Below are positions 7,972 through 16,080 of a stretch of DNA of 64,000 nt, piece by piece. The stretch comes from Bacteroides intestinalis DSM 17393. GTDB taxonomy: Bacteria > Bacteroidota > Bacteroidia > Bacteroidales > Bacteroidaceae. The first letter of the stretch is position 1. Each line of letters begins with the position of its first letter. Under the pieces are notes generated by a model, which was not told the DNA's origin, ran no database searches, and worked only from the letters and a program-made list of their open reading frames with translations. Made by a program: the position numbers and the translations under genes. Where the stretch lies: assembly GCF_000172175.1 (NCBI RefSeq), contig NZ_ABJL02000002.1, positions 124,001 through 188,000 on the forward strand, in the 5' to 3' direction.

Positions 7972-8772
7972 ATGAAAGAACTACTATTATCTATTGTACT
8001 GCTCATTCTCCTGTCATTTACCGGATGTCAATCCGGAAGTTCATCTCACAAGCAACGACCACTTATCGGCCTATCTTGTTCACATCCCAGCGACTATTCG
8101 TCTGCACGAACGACTTATACCGAATCAGTCATACAAACCGGAGGCACTCCAATGCTTATACCAGTCACAACAGACAGTATAGTTCTGGTAGACATCATCA
8201 GTCGACTGGACGGGATTATTTTAATCGGAGGGGCGGATATACATCCTTCTTATTATAATGAAGAACCTATCGAGCAACTGGGAGAGGTAGATTCACTGCG
8301 TGATGTTTATGATATTTCCCTTATCCGCCTTGCAGCGCAACGTGGTGTACCCATGTTGGGAATCTGCCGGGGCGAACAATTAATCAATGTGGCATTCGGT
8401 GGCACACTCTATCAGGATATTCCAGCCCAACATCCGGATACTACCGTGCGACATAATCAGGAAGAGCCGAGTAGTGTACCCACTCATGCAGTCAACTTGC
8501 TTCCCGATTCTGAAATGGCACGGATAACAGGAGAGACACAACTATTTACCAACACCCACCATCATCAGGCCGTCAAGCAAGTGGCACCCGGTTTCCGGAT
8601 TACGGCATGGGCTACGGACAGTATTCCCGAAGCCATTGAAAACATTGAAGGAAAACCTATCTGGGGAGTGCAATTCCACCCGGAAGCATTAACGGTAGCT
8701 GGTGATAGCATATCTGCCAGATTCTTCTATTTTCTGGTTGATCAAGCAATTGCATTCCGGCAAAGCAAATAA
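7972..8772 (+). CDS. Class I glutamine amidotransferase-like lipoprotein (peptidase C26 family)
   Basis: A hydrolase of the gamma-glutamyl-gamma-aminobutyrate hydrolase (PuuD-like, peptidase C26) family. The triad is visible: Cys132 in LGICRGEQLINVAFGG, His236 and Glu238 in WGVQFHPEA. The family cleaves gamma-glutamyl amides, but the substrate here is unknown. Unusually for the family, residues 1-19 form a lipoprotein signal (LLLSIVLLILLSFTGC) with Cys19 as the lipidated residue, so the enzyme probably sits at the envelope. It is a single gene, divergent from EF-G2 and followed by the large palindrome at 8784-8908. Confidence 0.85.
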   Translation: MKELLLSIVLLILLSFTGCQSGSSSHKQRPLIGLSCSHPSDYSSARTTYTESVIQTGGTPMLIPVTTDSIVLVDIISRLDGIILIGGADIHPSYYNEEPIEQLGEVDSLRDVYDISLIRLAAQRGVPMLGICRGEQLINVAFGGTLYQDIPAQHPDTTVRHNQEEPSSVPTHAVNLLPDSEMARITGETQLFTNTHHHQAVKQVAPGFRITAWATDSIPEAIENIEGKPIWGVQFHPEALTVAGDSISARFFYFLVDQAIAFRQSK

Positions 8773-8783
8773 TAGTCTTATCC

Positions 8784-8908
8784 ATTACCGGACATATTCA
8801 ACTCCCTGCCAAGTCCGTACCAACTCCGTATCTATACGCTTGGACTTGGTACGGAGTTGGTACGGACTTGACAGGGAGTTGGTAGGGAGCAGGTCATACT
8901 CCGGTAAT
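8784..8908. repeat. Long nested intergenic inverted repeat
   Basis: The main arms are 31 nt (8800-8830 and 8850-8880) with one mismatch and a 19-nt loop. The arms are built from a repeated unit of the form AACTCCGTACC. A second, outer pair ATTACCGGA (8784-8792) and TCCGGTAAT (8900-8908) encloses them. It lies between two converging genes and has no T tract, so it is not a standard terminator. Confidence 0.8.
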
Positions 8909-8954
8909 TCTTTAGTGATTTCTTATATACCATATATATAGGTACGCGCGTATA

Positions 8955-9572
8955 TCATATATAATCCAACTTAATCACGATCACCCTTATATCCTGATCT
9001 TCCTTATCCGTAGCTATCTTTGCAATATGCCAGTCGGACGGGAAGAACAAGAAAAACTCACTGGGAACAGAGTCGATAAAGGTAGTTTTTTCCGGATCAA
9101 AATCATAGTGAATAACATCTTTTTTCTCACTATATTCGCAATTAGCCTTTGAAGACTCATGATCCAGCAATGCAAAACGTTCTGTTCCTTTCACCACATA
9201 CTGCAAATCTATATGTTTCCGGTGTGATTCGGATGTCCGCTTCTCTAACGGTTCATTCTTACTATCTTCAACAGAAACCACAAGTGACGTTCCTTCTATC
9301 GGATGTTTTCCCTTCTCGATAGTAGTCAGGTCGTGCGACGCCAACCAGCGAAAAGCCGCCTTCCATTGTTCCGGATTCGCTTCGTACTGCGCTTTGAATT
9401 CCGCTAAATTCGTAGAAGAATGGGGCTTCGCCTTCAAACCTTCACTCCAGACTTTCGATTTTACCCATTTTTCAGGCGAGATACTTTTTACTTTCTTGCC
9501 ACTTTGAGCAGAGACAGACAGACAAACCGCAAGCATACAAGCAGTTGCCAATAACCATTGTAAGTGTTTCAT
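8955..9572 (-). CDS. Secreted YhcH/YjgK/YiaL (EbgC-like) family protein
   Basis: A 205-residue protein with a cleavable signal peptide (residues 1-22, ending SVSAQ) and a cupin-like YhcH/EbgC domain of about 150 residues. Recognisable family segments are EKGKHPIEGTSLVVSVEDS, ESHRKHIDLQYVVKGTERF and a C-terminal FFPSDWHIAK. Cytoplasmic relatives bind sugar acids or accompany beta-galactosidase (EbgC) and sialic acid genes. A secreted form next to glycoside hydrolases fits a role as a sugar mutarotase-like or accessory protein in the periplasm, but this is inference. It diverges from the GH43-GH35 gene. Confidence 0.8.
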   Translation of the reverse strand: MKHLQWLLATACMLAVCLSVSAQSGKKVKSISPEKWVKSKVWSEGLKAKPHSSTNLAEFKAQYEANPEQWKAAFRWLASHDLTTIEKGKHPIEGTSLVVSVEDSKNEPLEKRTSESHRKHIDLQYVVKGTERFALLDHESSKANCEYSEKKDVIHYDFDPEKTTFIDSVPSEFFLFFPSDWHIAKIATDKEDQDIRVIVIKLDYI

Positions 9573-9605
9573 GTTAATGTTTTCTATAATTTCGTTTACT
9601 GACTA

Positions 9606-9613
9606 CAAAGATA
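9606..9613 (-). promoter_or_regulatory. -7 box of the YhcH-family gene
   Basis: TATCTTTG on the minus strand, 34 bp upstream of the start codon at 9572; matches TAnnTTTG. No clear -33 box. Confidence 0.5.
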
Positions 9614-9631
9614 TAAATTATAAATCGTATT

Positions 9632-9669
9632 AAATTGAAACATCTGTCTACCTATATTGAATTATTTGT
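9632..9669 (+). promoter_or_regulatory. Direct repeats upstream of the GH43-GH35 gene
   Basis: AAATTGAAACATCTGT (9632-9647) and ATATTGAATTATTTGT (9654-9669) match at 12 of 16 positions with a 22-bp offset. The second TTGAA begins 38 bp before the -7 box at 9695. Such spacing fits two half-sites for an AraC-type DNA-binding domain. The same geometry recurs upstream of the GH2 gene (57779-57818). Confidence 0.55.
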
Positions 9670-9694
9670 GGAACATTAAATGATAAGTCATTCT

Positions 9695-9702
9695 TATCTT
9701 TG
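9695..9702 (+). promoter_or_regulatory. -7 box of the GH43-GH35 gene
   Basis: TATCTTTG, 44 bp upstream of the ATG at 9746. No TTTG at -33, as expected where an activator is needed. Confidence 0.6.
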
Positions 9703-9745
9703 CAACAGAAATTAATTCGTAAACTAACAATAAACCATTCAAATC

Positions 9746-12700
9746 ATGAGAAACATTTTCTGGAGTATGACATTAGTTGTTGCCTGTTTATTTGGAGCTG
9801 CTACAGCGCAAGCCCAAAAACAAGTAACCGCCAACAATGCCATCGTACCGGGTGAAGTATGGAACGACACCGACGGTAACCCCATCAATGCACATGGTGG
9901 CGGTATCCTCTACCATGAAGGAACGTACTACTGGTACGGTGAGTACAAAAAAGGTAAAACCATCCTGCCCGAATGGGCCACATGGGAGTGTTACCGCACG
10001 GATGTAACCGGCGTGAGCTGCTATTCATCCAAAGACCTGCTGAACTGGAAGTTCGAAGGCATTGTGCTTCCCGCAGTAAAGGACGACCAAGGCCACGACC
10101 TGCACACCAGCAAGGTACTGGAACGTCCGAAGGTGATTTATAACCCAAAAACCAAGAAATTCGTGATGTGGGCACACGTGGAAAGTGCCGACTACAGCAA
10201 AGCCTGCGCCGGAGTAGCCGTCAGTGACTCCCCTACCGGAGAATTCACCTATCTGGGCAGCTTCCGTCCTAACAATGCCATGAGCCGCGACCAAACCGTA
10301 TTCGTGGATGACGACGGCCGCGCTTATCATTTCTACTCTTCCGAAAACAATGCCACCCTGTACATCAGCGAGTTGACGGACGACTATCAGAGACCGAGCG
10401 GACGCTATACCCGTAACTTCGTCAAGGAAAGCCGTGAAGCCCCCGCCGTCTTCAAACGTAACGGAAAATACTACATGCTCTCTTCCGGCTGTACCGGATG
10501 GGATCCGAACCAGGCAGAACTGGCTGTAGCTGATTCCATTATGGGTGAATGGAAAACAATAGGCAACCCTTGTACCGGAACAGATGCCGACAAGACTTTC
10601 TATGCTCAAAGCACTTACGTGCAGAAAGTTATGGGCAAGAAAGACATGTACATTGCCATGTTCGACCGCTGGAATAAGAAAGACCTGGAAAACTCACGTT
10701 ATGTATGGCTTCCTTTCTCCTTCGAAGGTGATAAAATCACCATTCCCTGGCGTGACAAATGGAGCTTCGACAATTTCGAAAATCAAGGCCGTTTTGAAGC
10801 CGGCAAAGGAACTTTCCTGCTAAACGGCAAACCATTTGTAGTTAAAGCCGCCGAACTGCACTACCCGCGCATCCCGAAACCTTATTGGGACCAACGCATT
10901 AAGTTGTGCAAAGCACTGGGTATGAACACTGTCTGCCTCTATGTATTCTGGAACTCTCACGAACCGCAACCCGGCGTATATGACTTTACGGAGCAAAACG
11001 ACCTGGCTGAATTCTGCCGTCTGTGCCAGCAAAATGATATGTATGTCATCCTCCGCCCCGGACCGTATGTTTGTGCCGAGTGGGAAATGGGTGGTCTGCC
11101 GTGGTGGCTGCTTAAGAAAAAGGATGTGCGTCTGCGCGAATCCGATCCTTACTTCATTGAACGTGTAGCTCTGTTCGAAGAAGCCGTTGCCAAGCAAGTG
11201 AAAGACCTGACGATTGCCAATGGCGGCCCCATCATCATGGTACAGGTAGAAAACGAATATGGATCTTACGGAGAAGATAAGGGGTATGTATCCCAAATCA
11301 GAGACATCGTACGTGCCAACTTCGGAAATGACATCGCTCTGTTCCAATGCGACTGGGCTTCTAACTTCACCCTGAACGGACTCGATGACCTGATCTGGAC
11401 CATGAACTTCGGTACAGGCGCCAACGTCGACCAGCAATTTGCCAAACTGAAACAGCTTCGTCCCAACAGCCCTCTGATGTGTTCTGAATTTTGGAGCGGT
11501 TGGTTCGACAAATGGGGTGCCAACCACGAAACGCGTCCTGCCGCAGATATGATCAAAGGTATCGACGATATGTTATCAAGAGGCATTTCATTCAGCCTGT
11601 ATATGACACATGGAGGTACGAACTGGGGACACTGGGCAGGCGCCAACTCTCCCGGCTTTGCACCCGATGTGACGTCTTACGATTACGATGCGCCTATCAG
11701 TGAATCCGGTCAGACAACTCCTAAGTATTGGGCGTTGAGAGAAGCCATGGCCAAATACATGGATGGTGAGAAACAGGCGAAAGTACCTGCACTGATCAAA
11801 CCTATCAGCATCCCTGCTTTCAGATTCACAGAAATGGCACCACTGTTCGAGAACCTGCCCGCAGCAAAGAAGGATGAAAACATCCGCACCATGGAAGAAT
11901 ATAACCAAGGCTTCGGAAGCATCCTCTACCGCACTACCCTGCCTGAATTGAAATCACCCGCTACCCTCACAGTAAACGATGCGCACGACTATGCACAGGT
12001 ATTCGTAGACGGGAAATACATCGGCAAGCTCGACAGAAGAAACGGTGAAAAGCAATTGGTACTCCCCGCCTGCGTCAAAGGCTCCAGACTTGATATTCTG
12101 GTAGAAGCCATGGGCCGCATCAACTTCGGACGTGCCATCAAAGACTTCAAAGGAATCACGAAAAACGTAGAACTCTCTATGGACATCAACGGATATCCTT
12201 TCGTTTGCGACCTGAAGAACTGGGAAGTTTTCAACATTGAAGATACCTATGAATTCTATCAGGGCATGAAGTTCCAGCCGATAGAGTCATTGACAGACCG
12301 CCTCGGACAACGTATTCCGGGTGTTTACCGTGCTAAATTTCAGGTGAAGAAACCGAGCGATACTTTCCTGAACTTCGAAACATGGGGCAAAGGACTGGTT
12401 TATGTGAACGGTTATGCATTAGGCCGTATCTGGGAGATCGGTCCTCAGCAAACTCTTTATGTACCGGGATGCTGGTTGAAGAAAGGTGAGAATGAAATCG
12501 TAGTTTTCGATATCGTAGGTCCTAAAGAAGCTAAGTCCGAAGGTTTAAGTGAACCGCTCCTTGACCAGCTGCTTGTACAGAAACCCTTGACACACCGCAA
12601 TGAAGGCGAAAACCTGAACTTGTCAGGTGAAAAGCCTGTATTCACGGGAAGCTTCAAACCGGGTAACGGCTGGCAGGAAGTTAAATTCAACAAACCGGTC

Positions 12701-13066
12701 ACCGGACGCTATGTTTGCATTGAAGCATTAAACTCACAGGATGGAAAAGACCTGGCTTGTATTGCCGAAATGTATTTCTTGGACAAGGATGGTAGCCGTT
12801 TGTCCCGCGAGCCTTGGATTGTGAAGTATGCCGACAGCGAAGACGTGGCTCACGTCAACCGCTCTGCCGACAAGACTTTCGACCTTCAGGAATCCACCTA
12901 TTGGAGCACAGAGAAAGGTAGTCCTTATCCGCATACGATTGTAATCGATCTGGGCGCCAGTCATGCCGTGACTGGTTTCCAATGCTTACCCCGAATGGAA
13001 AGCGAAGTACCGGGAAGCATTAAGGATTTCAAGATTTATGTGAAGGGGGAAAACTTCAAATACTAA
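9746..13066 (+). CDS. Two-enzyme fusion: GH43 domain plus GH35 beta-galactosidase
   Basis: A 1106-residue secreted protein (signal peptide 1-23, cut after AQAQ). Residues about 30-350 form a GH43 five-bladed propeller of the kind with an INAHGGG motif (47-53) at the place where most GH43 enzymes have their catalytic Asp; this type includes exo-beta-1,3-galactanase-like enzymes. Residues about 353-690 form a GH35 TIM barrel. The acid/base is Glu504 (VENEYGSYG) and the nucleophile Glu581 (MCSEFWSGW). Jelly-roll domains follow, and the last ~140 residues look like an F5/8-type carbohydrate-binding domain (SADKTFDLQESTYWSTE, PHTIVIDLG). Together the two active sites could strip galactose and neighbouring sugars from arabinogalactan side chains; substrate is inferred. 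It has its own promoter and a terminator at 13086-13130. Confidence 0.88.
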   Translation: MRNIFWSMTLVVACLFGAATAQAQKQVTANNAIVPGEVWNDTDGNPINAHGGGILYHEGTYYWYGEYKKGKTILPEWATWECYRTDVTGVSCYSSKDLLNWKFEGIVLPAVKDDQGHDLHTSKVLERPKVIYNPKTKKFVMWAHVESADYSKACAGVAVSDSPTGEFTYLGSFRPNNAMSRDQTVFVDDDGRAYHFYSSENNATLYISELTDDYQRPSGRYTRNFVKESREAPAVFKRNGKYYMLSSGCTGWDPNQAELAVADSIMGEWKTIGNPCTGTDADKTFYAQSTYVQKVMGKKDMYIAMFDRWNKKDLENSRYVWLPFSFEGDKITIPWRDKWSFDNFENQGRFEAGKGTFLLNGKPFVVKAAELHYPRIPKPYWDQRIKLCKALGMNTVCLYVFWNSHEPQPGVYDFTEQNDLAEFCRLCQQNDMYVILRPGPYVCAEWEMGGLPWWLLKKKDVRLRESDPYFIERVALFEEAVAKQVKDLTIANGGPIIMVQVENEYGSYGEDKGYVSQIRDIVRANFGNDIALFQCDWASNFTLNGLDDLIWTMNFGTGANVDQQFAKLKQLRPNSPLMCSEFWSGWFDKWGANHETRPAADMIKGIDDMLSRGISFSLYMTHGGTNWGHWAGANSPGFAPDVTSYDYDAPISESGQTTPKYWALREAMAKYMDGEKQAKVPALIKPISIPAFRFTEMAPLFENLPAAKKDENIRTMEEYNQGFGSILYRTTLPELKSPATLTVNDAHDYAQVFVDGKYIGKLDRRNGEKQLVLPACVKGSRLDILVEAMGRINFGRAIKDFKGITKNVELSMDINGYPFVCDLKNWEVFNIEDTYEFYQGMKFQPIESLTDRLGQRIPGVYRAKFQVKKPSDTFLNFETWGKGLVYVNGYALGRIWEIGPQQTLYVPGCWLKKGENEIVVFDIVGPKEAKSEGLSEPLLDQLLVQKPLTHRNEGENLNLSGEKPVFTGSFKPGNGWQEVKFNKPVTGRYVCIEALNSQDGKDLACIAEMYFLDKDGSRLSREPWIVKYADSEDVAHVNRSADKTFDLQESTYWSTEKGSPYPHTIVIDLGASHAVTGFQCLPRMESEVPGSIKDFKIYVKGENFKY

Positions 13067-13085
13067 TCTGATTTATACAGGCAAT

Positions 13086-13130
13086 AAAAAGCGGCTGTCG
13101 TTATGAAATGACAGCCGCTCTTCTTTATAT
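13086..13130. terminator. Bidirectional terminator between GH43-GH35 and GH115
   Basis: AGCGGCTGTC (13090-13099) pairs perfectly with GACAGCCGCT (13110-13119); A run on the left and T-rich tail on the right serve both converging genes. Confidence 0.85.
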
Positions 13131-13144
13131 AGAAGTCTGACTCA

Positions 13145-16045
13145 TTATCGTACGATTGTAGTTTCAGGGCCAAGATAAGAGCGCTTCATTCCTCCCATAT
13201 CTATCACCACCTTTTGAATAATCATACCCGGGTCAGAGCATATCAATTTCAAAGTATGCTTGCCCGGCTTATCAATGTTTAGGGTTACAGCATTTATCGT
13301 ACTGTTGCGGTATACATTTTCCCTCCATTCGCCTGAATATTCTTTTGCATTATTCGAAGCATATTTCAATAAGCCATCATCTATCATTATGCCGAAGCAA
13401 GTACCACGTTCCGAATTCACCGGAAAAACAGGTAATGCATATGTATAAACCATTACTGAACCGGCATTAAAAGTATAAAAATCATATTCCACTTTGGCAG
13501 CCTGTCTGGAACGACGTGGATTTTGAACAGGTTTTGTAGCCTCTCCTAATTGTATACACTGGTTCTCATATCCCAATCCCTCTATTACTTTCATTTTTAT
13601 ATCTTCATTCTCCACTTTTCTATGAAATTTTCCCGGATTGATAGATACACAACCATTATCCTCCACATACCATCCTTTCAACTCGCCGACTGTAGGATAA
13701 GCAGGATTGAAAACAGGCAAGTAAATCTTTTCCTGATTGCTGCCGGATATAATATCAATTTCACCCGTTACCCTTTCTCCTACCGGAACTTTCGACCAGT
13801 CAACAGATACAATAATCCGTTCTTGCAGAAGAGTGGTTCCGCTCTGCCTGCTGAGTTTGATCCACGAATCCGAAACTTTAGCATTCCACGTAAATGCTTG
13901 TTCTCCCATATTATACAATTCAATAAAAGATTCTTTCCGGGTATAAGGATTTACGCAAGGAAGTACATTCAATGTAATCTTTCCCAAAGGAGAGTCCTGT
14001 CCCGGAAGAAAAACACGCATTTCTGCTTTCTGCGGTACATCGATGGTCGTTACCGGCGGCATCTTCTGATAAGTAGCAGTCCATCCGGGTGCCAGAGCCA
14101 TCATATGGTTCCATTTACCATTAAGCAGGGAGTTATACTTACCGGTATAATAATCGATACTATCATGATAAGCCTTTGTTCTATCAGCCAAATAGTTGGT
14201 TGCTGCACGTCCTTGACGCGCGTACCATCTGTTTTGCTGCGCAGTCAGCATTTTCTTATTCATAAGCGCTGCTCCCTTCACAGGATAGAAAACCAGCTCA
14301 TAAAAAGCAGCCTTATAAGATTCCGGCAACGTGTTCCATATCTTTTCGCTCTTATCAGAAATACGGTCGTACTCTTGCATTCTGCCTTCTGCTTCATTAT
14401 AATTTGCAAAAGAAAAGTCTGTATCCGTCATTCTTTCCTGAGCATGTTCGTTATTCCATTCATATCCCCATCCCATTGCCTCCGGTTTGTGCTGGAAACC
14501 TAAATGATAATAACTGTTCATTATATCGTCAATATCTTCTCTATACTTTTCACCAAATACGGAAACCAAAAAGTCCACCTGATGATTGTTTATATTATCA
14601 AAATTGAATTTATCAATGTCCCAGGCCATATCCAGAAATGTTTTCATACCCAATTCACCCGGTTTGATGTCTCCCACATTCAATAACCAATAGCGTTTTG
14701 CTCCGGTATCATAAGCCTTGCGCATTTCTTCGAACATCAATGCCGGAGGAGTTGTATTCAACCACAAATAGTCATGCGGCTCGCCTAAATATGAAATATG
14801 ATAATATACGCCCGATCCACCTTTACGGTTTCTTTCCTCCTTATTATTCAATCGTTTGATATAACCGAAATTATCATCCGGCCAAACCAACATAATGTCT
14901 TCCGGAAGCCTCAACCCTCTTTCATAGATATCAAGCACTTCTTTATAGGGAACAAAAATCTGAGGGATAGAGTCAAGAGGAGAATCTACATGTTGCTTCA
15001 AAATGCCTCTTTGGTCAGCAATGACCTCCTCTACCAAGCTGACTTCTTTATCTTTGGGAACACCTACGAGTCCGGCGTCATGAATACCACGCATAGCAAT
15101 CGTATAAATGTTCTCATACGGGGCATTCTCGGAAACCCGTTGGTCGAGTATCTTATTGATTCCTCCTTTGTTAGTTATATAATTCCATTCTCCCATTGTT
15201 TTTTTATCCCACTCCGTTACATTATTAAAGAGTAACGGTTCGCAATGAGAAGAACTCATTATAATTCCATAACTATCAGCAACTAATTTGTTTTCAGGAT
15301 ATTTATTGAAAGCACCCGAAGAAGGATGCATCGCAGGTGCCAGCATATTACCTTTCATCCGGAGAATCAGTTCACACACCTTAGCATAAGTTTTCGGTCC
15401 GATGTCGCCCAGTTCTTTATCAAACGTTTTTCCGGCCCACGGAGTTATTCCCCAACCTTCATCATTAATAAAGATACCCCTGTACTGAACAGACGGGGCC
15501 TGAGAAACATAGTTTATGTTCTCAATATATAATTGAGACTTTCTTTTTGTTGGCACATCGGCCCACCAGTACAAAGGAGACACTCCTATAGCCTCTGACA
15601 GTGTGAATACGCCATAGGCTGTGCCACGCCTGTCGCATCCGGCAATGACAAGCACTTTTTTCACTCCTTTGGCAGGATCATCTATCGTTTTAACAACAAA
15701 CTGTTCCCAACCACCACGAATAGCAGACACATCTAATTGTCCCTCTGCCACCAATCGGTCAATAAAAGCATTATGTCCCACTGTTCCCACAACAACGGCA
15801 TACTCCGACGAAACCTTTTTCGAAGAAACAGGTACTTTCTTATTAGTCACCCGCTTTATATCTTCAGCCAAAAGACAAGCCGTTTTTTCTACTACACCAT
15901 AATCCCCGGCATCATAATAAATCACTGTCTTATGGGAAGACACTAACGGAAAGGCTGCCATGCCCCCGGTTTCTTTAACAATAATCTGTCCCCAGCATAT
16001 TACCGGAAGAAACATAGACATGAATACAAACCAAAATCTCATCAT
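13145..16045 (-). CDS. GH115 alpha-glucuronidase with an inserted BACON-like domain
   Basis: GH115 enzymes release glucuronic acid or 4-O-methylglucuronic acid linked alpha-1,2 (xylan) or found on arabinogalactan. The 966-residue protein has a signal peptide (1-19), an N-terminal alpha/beta domain (to about 170), and the barrel with family-typical segments VQYRGIFINDEGWG, SSSHCEPLL, YTIAMRGIHDAGLVG, VPYKEVLDIYERGL and PDDNFGYI. After the helical domain there is a region at about 700-790 (AFTWNAKVSDSWIKLSRQSG, VSVDWSKVPVGERVTGEI) that looks like a BACON-type binding domain; the second GH115 in this window lacks it. The C-terminal part is a beta-sandwich. It is the third gene of the susC-susD-GH115 operon, 35 bases after susD. 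Confidence 0.9.
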   Translation of the reverse strand: MMRFWFVFMSMFLPVICWGQIIVKETGGMAAFPLVSSHKTVIYYDAGDYGVVEKTACLLAEDIKRVTNKKVPVSSKKVSSEYAVVVGTVGHNAFIDRLVAEGQLDVSAIRGGWEQFVVKTIDDPAKGVKKVLVIAGCDRRGTAYGVFTLSEAIGVSPLYWWADVPTKRKSQLYIENINYVSQAPSVQYRGIFINDEGWGITPWAGKTFDKELGDIGPKTYAKVCELILRMKGNMLAPAMHPSSGAFNKYPENKLVADSYGIIMSSSHCEPLLFNNVTEWDKKTMGEWNYITNKGGINKILDQRVSENAPYENIYTIAMRGIHDAGLVGVPKDKEVSLVEEVIADQRGILKQHVDSPLDSIPQIFVPYKEVLDIYERGLRLPEDIMLVWPDDNFGYIKRLNNKEERNRKGGSGVYYHISYLGEPHDYLWLNTTPPALMFEEMRKAYDTGAKRYWLLNVGDIKPGELGMKTFLDMAWDIDKFNFDNINNHQVDFLVSVFGEKYREDIDDIMNSYYHLGFQHKPEAMGWGYEWNNEHAQERMTDTDFSFANYNEAEGRMQEYDRISDKSEKIWNTLPESYKAAFYELVFYPVKGAALMNKKMLTAQQNRWYARQGRAATNYLADRTKAYHDSIDYYTGKYNSLLNGKWNHMMALAPGWTATYQKMPPVTTIDVPQKAEMRVFLPGQDSPLGKITLNVLPCVNPYTRKESFIELYNMGEQAFTWNAKVSDSWIKLSRQSGTTLLQERIIVSVDWSKVPVGERVTGEIDIISGSNQEKIYLPVFNPAYPTVGELKGWYVEDNGCVSINPGKFHRKVENEDIKMKVIEGLGYENQCIQLGEATKPVQNPRRSRQAAKVEYDFYTFNAGSVMVYTYALPVFPVNSERGTCFGIMIDDGLLKYASNNAKEYSGEWRENVYRNSTINAVTLNIDKPGKHTLKLICSDPGMIIQKVVIDMGGMKRSYLGPETTIVR

Positions 16046-16080
16046 AACATAAACTATATTTTAATTACTACTTATCATCT

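Noticed and set aside
8702..8941. 79-codon open frame after the amidotransferase-like gene
   Set aside because: It runs through the long palindrome, which explains its low-complexity sequence; no homology seen.
13550..14503. 317-codon open frame antisense to the first GH115
   Set aside because: Shadow of the GH115 gene; no recognisable domain or start signal.
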